A DNA stretch of 64,000 bases from Fulvivirga maritima (lineage in GTDB: Bacteria; Bacteroidota; Bacteroidia; Cytophagales; Cyclobacteriaceae). Below are positions 36,620 to 46,140 of the stretch, in pieces; the stretch's first letter is position 1; every line of letters begins with the position of its first letter. The stretch lies in assembly GCF_021389955.1 (NCBI RefSeq), contig NZ_CP089980.1, forward strand, positions 5,823,001-5,887,000, given 5' to 3'. The position numbers and the translations under genes were made by a program. Below the pieces are notes generated by a model. The model was given only the letters and a program-made list of their open reading frames with translations. It had not been told where the DNA came from and searched no databases.

Positions 36620-37660
36620 CTAAAAAATCCTACAGGGTACAGCATAGCTTCCTTTATCACTTTTCTTTCTGCCTCTATAAATAAATGATATTTCAAAAAC
36701 ACCAGGATTAGAAAAATCCACTTCTTCTACCTCGGCAATCTCTTTGAGTCCTGAGATAGAAAAATCATAACTCACATGGAGCTCCACTCCCTGATATGTG
36801 CCTCCTGCATATAATACCAAGTACTCTGTCCACTGTGCAAAGACTCCTAAATCAACTCTAAAGCGCTTCTGTGGCACCAGGGTATATTCGGCCACCACGC
36901 CACTGCTCACTTCGGTTTCATTTTGTTGTAAGCTCACCAACCAACGAGGAACCAGAGCCACTTTATCGTTTACTGTGTATTTCACTTTTCCTGAAATGAG
37001 CTTTCTGTTCATATGGGCATAAGAGAGAGAATCGCTAAAAAAGCTCTCCTGTGGCTGCACTATATTGAGCCATGAAGCATAAATTGATGTTTGCCACTTT
37101 TTATTGATAAGAAAGCTATAGGCCAGACCAGCACCAGCATCATAATTAGCCATGTTATCACTAGAAAACGGTTCTCCGTTAGGTGCATCAAGGTCAGGTA
37201 CAAAACCTACATACTGACTTTCAAAAGTTAGTTTATCAATATCAAAGGAAGAAATGGCATACTTAAGGTTGATGCCCAAAGACAGACGGTGCCTACCTTG
37301 AAAATCCAGTGGGTGATGATACGCCGCTGACAGTCCCAGCTCCTGACTCTGCATAAGCCCCTGCCCCAGATGATCATCCAGCACATAAAAACCTACGCCC
37401 CAGCTATCGCCCGGTAAAAAGCCATGCGTAAACTTCATGTCTCCTGCCACGCCAATGGTCTCAAACTCCGCATTGATACTATTCCACTGCTTTCTATAAA
37501 TACCCGCCACACGGTAAGACTCCTGAAAATTACCAGTAGCCGCTGGCTGCATAGAAAGTGGAAAATTAAAGAACTGGGTAAACTTCACCTCTTGAATCTG
37601 AGCTTGACAAACAGAAATAAACAGGCAAAAGATGACTACCAGTAAGCCAACTAATCTCAT
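36620..37660 (-). CDS. PorP/SprF-family T9SS membrane protein
   Basis: 346 residues with a signal peptide (MRLVGLLVVIFCLFISVCQAQ) and the family opening QFFNFPLSMQPAATGNFQESYRVAGIYRKQWN, then a transmembrane barrel-type pattern. SprF and PorP-like proteins help export or attach T9SS cargo with type B sorting domains. Here the gene overlaps the stop of the 1,320-residue PKD protein by the ATGA quadruplet, so the two are translationally coupled, and the downstream OmpA gene starts 1 bp after its stop. This arrangement supports a dedicated partner role for the upstream cargo. Confidence 0.9.
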   Translation of the reverse strand: MRLVGLLVVIFCLFISVCQAQIQEVKFTQFFNFPLSMQPAATGNFQESYRVAGIYRKQWNSINAEFETIGVAGDMKFTHGFLPGDSWGVGFYVLDDHLGQGLMQSQELGLSAAYHHPLDFQGRHRLSLGINLKYAISSFDIDKLTFESQYVGFVPDLDAPNGEPFSSDNMANYDAGAGLAYSFLINKKWQTSIYASWLNIVQPQESFFSDSLSYAHMNRKLISGKVKYTVNDKVALVPRWLVSLQQNETEVSSGVVAEYTLVPQKRFRVDLGVFAQWTEYLVLYAGGTYQGVELHVSYDFSISGLKEIAEVEEVDFSNPGVFEISFIYRGRKKSDKGSYAVPCRIF

Positions 37661-40600
37661 CTTAAAAGCGTTATATTCTTCTTAAAATTAAAATATGTAT
37701 CATAAGCCCCGGAAGCTTGCACATGAGCTATGTAAACTCCTGCAGGCTGTGCTCTATCATTATAAGTACCATCCCAAACCGCATTAACATCTCCTGCTGC
37801 GTCAAATACCAATTGCCCGTGGCGGTTATACACTTTAAAGGTTTGTAAAGTCTTGATGCCTTGTTGAATTAACCGGAGACCGTCATTTTTACCATCATCA
37901 TTAGGCGAAAAGGCGGTAGGTATATCTAAGTAGACATTAAGATCCAGCGGAACTACTATGGTATCCTGACATTCATAAGTGTTAGTAACAATATGCGTAA
38001 GAGGATACTGTTCTATGGCATCATAAGTATGAAGGGGATCACGCTCTTCTGATGAATTGCCATCGCCAAAATCCCAATAATAAGAAACGATATCACCTTC
38101 AGAGTCATCATAAAACTGGAAGGGAATAAAGGCCTCTACAAAACCTCCCTGCACCTCTACCCCTGCAATGGGGGATGGTTTAATGTAAATCCGCTGAGTG
38201 AGTGTATCATAACAACCTAATGATGATGAGGACACCAGACTTACCGGATAAGTACCTGAATTTTTAAAAATATGACTTGGATTTTCTTCATTACTGGTAG
38301 TACCATCAGGGAAAATCCATTGGTAGCTTTCTATCTCGCCATCACCAGGGGTGGTAGCGTTAGTAAAAGGAACGGGGCTGCGTTCGCAACCTTCATCAAA
38401 CTTAAAATCTATATTAGGAGGAAATAATATGTTGACGGTTTTAGTTATACTCTTTTCACACTCCGAAAAGCTATTGATAACATATAAAGTAACATCATAA
38501 GTACCGCCTTTCTCATAGGCATGAGTGATCATTGGGAAAGGCACTTGTCCTTCCAGTATATTGCCATCACCAAAATCCCACCTGTAATCGGTAATATTTT
38601 CAAATCGATCTATAAAATCATCTTCAAATAACACAGGGACTTTTGCACATACATCAGTCTCATAGGTAAAGTCTGGTTCTGACAGTTCATCTGCAAAACC
38701 GCTCATTATATCTGAATCTGTACAGCCATTGGTATCCGTGGCTCTTAGGGTTACTGAAAACTGAGCTCTATCTTCAAATTCATAAACAAGCTCATTATCT
38801 GTACTGAACTCATGTACTCCTGTTTTTTGGTTATAAACATCCCATTCTACTGATTGAATAGGCTTAGTAGATCCGTATTTAAAAGTAATGATATCTCCTT
38901 TACAGAACCGGTCTTGGGAAGCTTCAATATTCACCACTGGTGTTTCATGCACAAGCATTGGTTTAGAGAATTTAGCTTCACAATCATCTGTAGCATTACT
39001 ATTTTCATTATAGTGGACAGTTAGACCTACGTTATAATTTCCAGGTGCAGTATAGGTATAGTCAAGCACCCTAAGAGTAGTATCATACCTTACTCCATCA
39101 CTAAAGTCATATTCATATAAGTTCACATGAGGACCATTAGGGGCTGTTACCGTTATACTACTTCCAAAGCAAACCTCTCCTGAAGCTGGTGTGAGGTTTA
39201 AAACATTATTAATAGAAGTATTGTATACACTTTTTATGGTAGTTGACTCGCAACCATCATCGTCTCTCACCGTTAACCTCACCTGATAGTCTTGTTCAGC
39301 AGAAAAATCATGTTGTGGAGAGGCTATTGAAGAGGTATTATCGGCTCCTGATGGAGGATCGGCAAAATCCCAGCTATAATCCGTTATGGTATTTACAAAA
39401 TCAATGGTTTGATCTTGAAACTGGATAATATCTCCCGACACACAATAAGGATCATACAAGAAGTTAGCTCTTAGCGGATAGACGATATTAAGACCATCTG
39501 AAGCAGTACAACCTAATGCATCTGTAACCGTAAGAAAGTAAGCTCCTGCGCTATTAATAAACCTATTAGGAGTAGTAGGCCCATCATTCCATTGATATGA
39601 AAGAGTTCCCGTCCCGGGATCTAATATTACCGACTCCAGCAATGAATCAGGAGAACTGCACTTCAAATAATAATTACTCTGGATAACATTAACAAAAGGA
39701 CTTGGGTCAATGTGATAGGTTACCGTTTTAACATTTTCACATCCGCTGGAGCTTATTCCTGTTACCGTTAAAGGATAGTCTCCCTTTTGATCAAATGTAT
39801 GAGAAGCTACATAAAACAATGTATCTGTATTGACCTTGGTAATGACTGTGTCGCCAAAATCATAAATAAGGGTATCTAAAAAGCTACAAGTATCACTAAC
39901 CGGATTAACTTGTAAATAAAGAGATTCATAAGTACAGTGCCCACTGAGATTCATGGTAAACTGTGGAGGATCACAAATGATTATCTCCTTCATAATACTG
40001 TTAGTACAAGCTGCGGAACTATTATCAGTAACCGTAAGTGTAACCTCATAGGTATCTGCGGAAGTAAAGGTATGCTCCGGATTCTGAGCATTAGACGTAC
40101 CTCCATCTCCGAAATCCCATGACCAGGCCACAATCCTTTTATTAGGATCTCTATGAATGGAACTATCTGTAAATTGAACTGGAATTCCTGTGCAACGAGG
40201 TATCGCACCAAAATTGACCAAAATTTCGTTTTCAAAACTAATACTATCAGTATATGAACAACCGATCTCATCAGTAACAGTGAGCCAATAGTCACCAATC
40301 TGCGCATCTAATGTTTCTGCATCTGATCCATCACTCCATTCATACTCATAATCTCCCCCACCACCTGTAATAACAGGATCAAGTAAAACAATATCATCAC
40401 AAGCCAGCAAATCATCATTACCTAAATCAAATCTAGGAAGTGGATTAACGGTAATGGTAAAAGTTTTAGTAGTAATACCCGGTATAGGGCAGTAGTTATC
40501 GCTGGCCTGAACCACAAACTGGTACTCACCGGCATCCGTTATTTTAGTATCCCATAAAATTCTACCAACGGGATTAGGCGTATTATTATCAACCACCATA

Positions 40601-41619
40601 AATGCCTGGCGTTCACCGCTCAGCAATGTCACTATAATTCCTGCAGGCATGTCTTCATCAGAAATATCAAAGCTAAGATCTATGCTTTCTCCCGCACAGA
40701 CGCTATAAGAATCGGCGTTGACTTCTTTAAAATCAGAGATTTCTGGCAGTACATTGTCACAATCAAGACTGGTAACCTGAATACCTCGCTTTACCCAACC
40801 TATTAACTCTCCATTTCTGTATTCTTCTACCTTAAAATCAGTAATTCCCACCTGATAGGCTGCTGAAGGTAAAATATTAAAGGTAAGGTCGCCACTGTTA
40901 GCATCTAAGGCAGGATCTCCTTGAAAAATCATAAAGTCAGTAGCACTATAATCATGTGAAGTAGCGTATACTACTTCAGTATTGTAATTTACTTTTGGAG
41001 TAGATAGAGAATACCTGAGCTCATCTCCATCAGGATCTACCGCACCATTATTAAATGTATATTCCTGATCACTGCAAGCGCTGATAACGGCCGAGCCAGA
41101 AAAAGTAACTGAATTATTACAGGCTGCGGCCTCAGTATTGATAGAAGCTTCTATAAAAAAGTCCTGGTATTCAGGCACTGTCAGGTTAGTGATCATCTCA
41201 CTACGTGCCGCTCTTTGCCAGAAAAACCGCCAGTCTGTGCTGGGATCGTAAGCACTAAGGTTGACTTCTCCTCGGTAAACCACCTTTTGAACACCTATTG
41301 CAGTACCTCCATTACAAGTGGTAACAGCTGAGCTACAAGCCAATTGCACCTCTTCTTCTGAAGCCTTATAGACATTAAATGAAAGTGGATTAGAAGGCTC
41401 TATTCCTAAATCTGTAGCGTAATAATTAATCGGATAATAACGCTCCAGTATAGCTTGAGAGCCACAATCACTGTAAATGGTAAGCAAAATCTCATAACGT
41501 CCACTACCTATACATCGATAAGTTAATTCACCCCCTATAATATGAGAAGCCTTGGTAATATTACAGCATAGAGTTAGCCCAATTACTACTAGTAATTGAA
41601 ATAGGTGTTTTAGGTTCAC
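37657..41619 (-). CDS. PKD-repeat surface protein with type B T9SS sorting domain
   Basis: 1,320 residues from a GTG. The signal peptide is followed by the SHIIGGELTYRCIGSGRYEI motif found at the start of many gliding-type surface proteins. About eight PKD-like domains follow, recognised by variants of SWDFGDG (for example IVAWSWDFGDGGTSNAQNP and DYRWDFGDGNILEG). The C-terminus is a type B (CHU_C, gliding-type) sorting domain: IPTAFSPNDDGKNDG, then FKVYNRHGQLVFDA and WDGTYNDRAQPAGVYI. It is predicted to be a secreted adhesin-like protein that uses the SprF-like protein encoded next. A 141-bp gap separates it from the upstream gene, with a possible promoter in it. Confidence 0.9.
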   Translation of the reverse strand: MNLKHLFQLLVVIGLTLCCNITKASHIIGGELTYRCIGSGRYEILLTIYSDCGSQAILERYYPINYYATDLGIEPSNPLSFNVYKASEEEVQLACSSAVTTCNGGTAIGVQKVVYRGEVNLSAYDPSTDWRFFWQRAARSEMITNLTVPEYQDFFIEASINTEAAACNNSVTFSGSAVISACSDQEYTFNNGAVDPDGDELRYSLSTPKVNYNTEVVYATSHDYSATDFMIFQGDPALDANSGDLTFNILPSAAYQVGITDFKVEEYRNGELIGWVKRGIQVTSLDCDNVLPEISDFKEVNADSYSVCAGESIDLSFDISDEDMPAGIIVTLLSGERQAFMVVDNNTPNPVGRILWDTKITDAGEYQFVVQASDNYCPIPGITTKTFTITVNPLPRFDLGNDDLLACDDIVLLDPVITGGGGDYEYEWSDGSDAETLDAQIGDYWLTVTDEIGCSYTDSISFENEILVNFGAIPRCTGIPVQFTDSSIHRDPNKRIVAWSWDFGDGGTSNAQNPEHTFTSADTYEVTLTVTDNSSAACTNSIMKEIIICDPPQFTMNLSGHCTYESLYLQVNPVSDTCSFLDTLIYDFGDTVITKVNTDTLFYVASHTFDQKGDYPLTVTGISSSGCENVKTVTYHIDPSPFVNVIQSNYYLKCSSPDSLLESVILDPGTGTLSYQWNDGPTTPNRFINSAGAYFLTVTDALGCTASDGLNIVYPLRANFLYDPYCVSGDIIQFQDQTIDFVNTITDYSWDFADPPSGADNTSSIASPQHDFSAEQDYQVRLTVRDDDGCESTTIKSVYNTSINNVLNLTPASGEVCFGSSITVTAPNGPHVNLYEYDFSDGVRYDTTLRVLDYTYTAPGNYNVGLTVHYNENSNATDDCEAKFSKPMLVHETPVVNIEASQDRFCKGDIITFKYGSTKPIQSVEWDVYNQKTGVHEFSTDNELVYEFEDRAQFSVTLRATDTNGCTDSDIMSGFADELSEPDFTYETDVCAKVPVLFEDDFIDRFENITDYRWDFGDGNILEGQVPFPMITHAYEKGGTYDVTLYVINSFSECEKSITKTVNILFPPNIDFKFDEGCERSPVPFTNATTPGDGEIESYQWIFPDGTTSNEENPSHIFKNSGTYPVSLVSSSSLGCYDTLTQRIYIKPSPIAGVEVQGGFVEAFIPFQFYDDSEGDIVSYYWDFGDGNSSEERDPLHTYDAIEQYPLTHIVTNTYECQDTIVVPLDLNVYLDIPTAFSPNDDGKNDGLRLIQQGIKTLQTFKVYNRHGQLVFDAAGDVNAVWDGTYNDRAQPAGVYIAHVQASGAYDTYFNFKKNITLLR

Positions 41620-41727
41620 TAATGAAAAAATTTAGGCAACCGAAGCTGATCAGTAATTGATCATATCGATCCTTAAAAAATAAAACCAACAAATAATATT
41701 ATTATATTGCAATAATATATTAAGCAA

Positions 41728-41735
41728 CAAATATA
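41728..41735 (-). promoter_or_regulatory. Possible -7 promoter box before the PKD protein gene
   Basis: On the minus strand TATATTTG matches TAnnTTTG exactly, inside the only sizeable gap (141 bp) of the cluster. No clear -33 TTTG is found at the right distance, so this is tentative. Confidence 0.3.
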
Positions 41736-41760
41736 GAAATAATATTATTCAGAACCAGAT

Positions 41761-44700
41761 TTATTTTATCATAATCCTCTTCACCACTGATTTACCTCCT
41801 ACCTCTAATACCAATAAGTAGATGCCGGGTTTGTTTTCCTCTAACACTATTTCATAGTTGGCTTCTGCTTGTTCTGGGTATCTAGCATCTAGCAATACCT
41901 GATTGCCACTGATATCTACCAGGGTCAGGTGTGGTGATAAAGCCTCTCTTAGCTCCAGGTGTACTCTGAACTGTCCGTCATTAGGGTTCGGTGATACGGT
42001 GAAGGCTTTGATCAGGTCTTCTGCTTCTTCTGTTACCCGGCCATTACTGTTTTGTGCTGATCTTGGACTTATGGTGAGTGACTGGCTATAAAAGTCTTTA
42101 CAATTGGCCAGACCTACTTCCATATTCACACCATAGCTGCCCGGGTTGTTAAACACAATCTCTGCATAGTCTGAGTTGCTCACCAGTACTTCGGCTCCTT
42201 CTGGAAATTCCCAGGTCAGGTGATCAGGGATAGGCCAGCTGATATCTATCATCACTACCGTATCGCCTACATAGGCCTCTGAGATCATGAGAAAATCTGC
42301 TCTTAAAAGGTCATCTGATATAGTCAGCTCAAAGTCATCTTCTGCGATGCATCCTTTTGCATTAGCTATGGTTAAATGGTAGGTGCCGGGTTCTGTCAGG
42401 CTTACTGTAGGATCTGTGCTCACAACTCCTGCTGCTGATTCCCAGGTATAGGCTTCACCGGTGGTTGGAGCTGTAACCACGTACTCTCCACCAGAACAGA
42501 TCACTTCATCGGGTACTTCTACTTCATAGGCTGGAGCATCAGGCAAAGTAATAGTCAGCTGCTCTTCACAGCCCTCACTATCCTGAATGGTGATATCATA
42601 ATCTCCTGAGCTCAGGTCAGTGTGAGTCGTAGTGGTAGTACCATCTTCCCATACATAGCTATAGCCTCCGTTTCCGCCTTGACCGGTAATAGTAATCGCG
42701 CCATCGGTATCTCCCAGACAAGTAGGTAAGGTAACTGATGAGGTTTCTACGCTTAAAGGTTCTACTCCTTCTAAAAGCACTGATGTGGTATAAGTACAGC
42801 CCTCGCTATCTACAATCGTTAATTCATAATTCCCTTGTTGCACATCTGTCAGGCGATTGCCTGTAGTGCCATTACCCCAAGTATAGTAATAGCCGCCATT
42901 GCCGCCTCTGCCTGTCAGCTCTATCATACCATCTGTACTCTCATAACAAGTAGGAGTAGTCTCAGCTGTCACCTCATAGCTTACCGCTTCAGGGTGGGGT
43001 ACATCTATTTCTTCTACCACCATACAGCCATTGCCATCGGTGATACTCACTACATTAATGCCCGGTTGAAGCTGGCTTGGAGATGCTCCTTCTTCGCCAT
43101 TATCCCAAACAATGGTATAGGGTGATACGCCTTCCAGCTCTAAAGAGGCGGCGCCATCATTACTATCATAACAGCTCGTAGATACCAGATTGGAGGCTGT
43201 GATCACCGCTCCATCTTCACTGCTTACATTAGCATTATAGTTTACAGTACAGCCATTATCATCGGTAACTGTTACCGTATATATTCCGCCTGGTATATTA
43301 GGCATAGTGGCATTAGTTCCTATTACAGTACCTGTGCTATTTTTCCATTCATATTGATAAGGAATGGTTCCACCGCTTACACTGACAGTAGCTGAGCCAT
43401 TGCTCTCAGCGCAGCTGGCTTCGGCAATATTGCTTATGCTTCCTTCCAGCAAAGTGGGTTCTGTAAGCGTGGTAGTTAAGGTGGCATCGCAGCCATTACC
43501 ATCACGCATCATAATCTGGTAACTGCCTGCCGCTAGGTTATCAAAGGTGGTCTCTGTCTGCCAGTTACTGCCATCCATAGAGTATTCATAATCTCCTACT
43601 CCACCAGTAGTATTTACCGTGATGCTTCCTGTTGAAGTATCTTTACACAAGGCATCTTGCTGAGTAGATACACTGAATACTATTTCGGTGGGTTCGGTAA
43701 TTACAATATTATTCTCCTCAATCTCACAGCCATTGGTATCCGTTATCACTACACTGTAAGTGCCAGCAGTTAGGTCTGTAAGGTCTTCGCTGTCTGCTCC
43801 GGTAGACCAGGCATAATTATAAGGTGCAGTGCCGCCTGAGATATCAAGGTCTATAGCTCCATCTACCTCTCCATAGCAGCTGATATCAGTAATAGTGGTG
43901 CTGGATAGTAGTGGGTAGGGTTCGGTTAGGATATAGATCTTTTCTTCACTACAGCCTGCACCATCAGTAACTGTTAGTGTATAGGTACCTGCAGTCAGGT
44001 TATCTATATTTTGATTGGTAGAACCTGTGGACCAGCTATAACTCAAGTTGCCATCTCCACCAGTAGCAGCAGCATGGATAAAACCATATGCTTCACCATT
44101 ACAACTGATACTATAGCCATGGTAGGCTGACTGTGTGTCTGTTATATTAATAGTTGGTGGAGAAGAGATGACCACAGGATCAGTTTGTTCCTCTACACAG
44201 CCATTGGCATCCTGGATTTTGATAACGTAGCTCCCTGCTCCTAAATCTGTAAATGTGGTTTGAGTGGACCAATTAATACCATTATCTATACTATAACGCA
44301 AAGTGCCATAGCCCCCGCTGCCACTTACCGTGATCTCGCCATCTTCTGAGCCACTACAGCTGATATCACGTCCACCATAATCACTGGTTACTTCCCCGCT
44401 CACTTCCAATGCTGTGGGAGCAGTAAGCGTCACTTCTTGCATGGATGACTCACAATGGTTAGCATCTCTTACTTTTACCTGATAAGTGCCAGCCGCAAGG
44501 TTTTGAATAATATTACTTTCCTGATAGCTAACACCATTATCTACCGAGTATTCCAGCTCGCCGGTGCCGCCTGCTGCCGTTATGGTAATGCTACCATTAG
44601 CTCCATCTGAGCAACTGACTTCATACCCATTATATTCGGATAGCACCACTTCTGATATTACCACTGCCGTGGGAGCCGCCAACACCAAGGTGTTAGGCTC

Positions 44701-46140
44701 GGTAAGACATCCATTGCTATCCTCTATACTGACGGTATAGGTATCTGCTGCCAGGCCTGTGAAGCTATTTGCTGACTGACCTGCTCCTCCATCTAAAATA
44801 TAGCTCAGCGTGCCAGTGCCTCCACGACCTGTTACCGTAATAACACCATCTTCTGTATCTACACAACTGATCTCTGAGCTTACCTCGGCTGACGTGATTT
44901 CTACGGCCGTGGGTTCGCTAAGAGTGAGGGTACTGGAGTCAGTATCTTCTTCTGTACAATCATCCTTTACGTGAAATGTATAATTGCCGTGCTCTAAATT
45001 ATCAAAGGTATATTCTCTCTCACTACTACTTCCGACCAAGGTAAATTCTTCATCATTTTCCTCTTTTATATGATACCTGAATGGGGGTTTACCATTTGAT
45101 ATTTGAACCGTAATAGATCCATCATCATCTGGGCCGAGTACTTCACTATTACAAGACACCTCTGATGTGATAGTGGCTGAAGTGATGGTTAGAGCCGGAG
45201 GTTCGGGGATATTGAAAGACCTTGTACTACCACATGTGCTACTCGAATTTTCTATCGAAATAATATAATTCCTTCCTGATTCAAAAAATGTCGGGTCAGA
45301 TATTACATAAGAAAGACTATCTGATAAAGTTCTGTTAATTTTTTTTGTTCCCTCTGGGTTCGAAATAGTAGCCTTTAGTTCCTCTCCATTGTAAGTTCTA
45401 CCGTCTCTATAAGCTAAGTTTGACAAAACTATAATTCCATCTTTAGAACAAGTATAACTAGGTGGTTCTGTATCAATAGTTAGATTACTAGGTACAGCAG
45501 GATTGAAGTAAAAAGGTCCTCTGACATTTGTTTCTGAGCGCATAGAAGAGACATCACATTCACCAATAGCGTATATATAAACACTTTGTCCATGCGTAAG
45601 TCCAGGAAAATCAGATTTCTTAAAAAACTGGTTTGATGTAGTACTCGATTTAAGATAATTCCAATTAATAGCATCTTTACTCCAATACCAGTAATACATT
45701 GACCTATTATCTCCTGCTACAACATTTATAGAAGTATCATCACATAGTGAAGCTCCATTAGGAACACCAGTAATTGATAAATTATCACTTATCCATTTAA
45801 AAGCAAGTTGAGCCCTACCCCCATCTCCACTAGAAAAACTGAAATCAGAACTCCTCGTTTCCGAACACTCAGAATCTGAGACATCAAAATAATCCCAAGT
45901 TTTAGAGTTACCATAGTACTGCACATAAACTCTTCCATCTATCGGTCGACTATCAACTTCTTGAATATATGCACCTGAATTAATATCAAAAGACTGTGAC
46001 ACTCCGTCATAAGTTACCCTACATGTCCCAGAATAACCTCGAACAGATGGAAACCAAATACGAACTTTATATTGGCCAATTGCCTCATTTACAAACAATA
46101 AGCCAGTGACTATACAACTTAAAAAAATAATGCGCTTCAA
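41761..46140 (-). CDS. SprB-repeat surface protein with type A T9SS sorting domain
   Basis: 1,459 residues. After a signal peptide and an N-terminal part of about 300 residues come about eleven SprB-type repeats of 70-90 residues, each with a Cys near the start, an acidic-Gly-x-I/A-T strand, the G-GTG/GGNGG turn and a DxNGC near the end (for example SCSGSEDGEITVSGSGGYG and VVITDTNGC). A further Ig-like domain and a PKD-like domain precede a type A sorting domain (FTVSPNPNDGQF, then GIYLLVLE). SprB-repeat proteins include gliding adhesins, but a type A tail instead of type B differs from classical SprB. Its start overlaps the stop of the upstream gene by 4 bp. Confidence 0.9.
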   Translation of the reverse strand: MKRIIFLSCIVTGLLFVNEAIGQYKVRIWFPSVRGYSGTCRVTYDGVSQSFDINSGAYIQEVDSRPIDGRVYVQYYGNSKTWDYFDVSDSECSETRSSDFSFSSGDGGRAQLAFKWISDNLSITGVPNGASLCDDTSINVVAGDNRSMYYWYWSKDAINWNYLKSSTTSNQFFKKSDFPGLTHGQSVYIYAIGECDVSSMRSETNVRGPFYFNPAVPSNLTIDTEPPSYTCSKDGIIVLSNLAYRDGRTYNGEELKATISNPEGTKKINRTLSDSLSYVISDPTFFESGRNYIISIENSSSTCGSTRSFNIPEPPALTITSATITSEVSCNSEVLGPDDDGSITVQISNGKPPFRYHIKEENDEEFTLVGSSSEREYTFDNLEHGNYTFHVKDDCTEEDTDSSTLTLSEPTAVEITSAEVSSEISCVDTEDGVITVTGRGGTGTLSYILDGGAGQSANSFTGLAADTYTVSIEDSNGCLTEPNTLVLAAPTAVVISEVVLSEYNGYEVSCSDGANGSITITAAGGTGELEYSVDNGVSYQESNIIQNLAAGTYQVKVRDANHCESSMQEVTLTAPTALEVSGEVTSDYGGRDISCSGSEDGEITVSGSGGYGTLRYSIDNGINWSTQTTFTDLGAGSYVIKIQDANGCVEEQTDPVVISSPPTINITDTQSAYHGYSISCNGEAYGFIHAAATGGDGNLSYSWSTGSTNQNIDNLTAGTYTLTVTDGAGCSEEKIYILTEPYPLLSSTTITDISCYGEVDGAIDLDISGGTAPYNYAWSTGADSEDLTDLTAGTYSVVITDTNGCEIEENNIVITEPTEIVFSVSTQQDALCKDTSTGSITVNTTGGVGDYEYSMDGSNWQTETTFDNLAAGSYQIMMRDGNGCDATLTTTLTEPTLLEGSISNIAEASCAESNGSATVSVSGGTIPYQYEWKNSTGTVIGTNATMPNIPGGIYTVTVTDDNGCTVNYNANVSSEDGAVITASNLVSTSCYDSNDGAASLELEGVSPYTIVWDNGEEGASPSQLQPGINVVSITDGNGCMVVEEIDVPHPEAVSYEVTAETTPTCYESTDGMIELTGRGGNGGYYYTWGNGTTGNRLTDVQQGNYELTIVDSEGCTYTTSVLLEGVEPLSVETSSVTLPTCLGDTDGAITITGQGGNGGYSYVWEDGTTTTTHTDLSSGDYDITIQDSEGCEEQLTITLPDAPAYEVEVPDEVICSGGEYVVTAPTTGEAYTWESAAGVVSTDPTVSLTEPGTYHLTIANAKGCIAEDDFELTISDDLLRADFLMISEAYVGDTVVMIDISWPIPDHLTWEFPEGAEVLVSNSDYAEIVFNNPGSYGVNMEVGLANCKDFYSQSLTISPRSAQNSNGRVTEEAEDLIKAFTVSPNPNDGQFRVHLELREALSPHLTLVDISGNQVLLDARYPEQAEANYEIVLEENKPGIYLLVLEVGGKSVVKRIMIK

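Noticed and set aside
41640-41760. TATTGCAATA palindrome in the 141-bp gap before the PKD gene
   Set aside because: Short and in very AT-rich sequence where such palindromes are expected by chance; only the exact -7 box nearby was kept, at low confidence.
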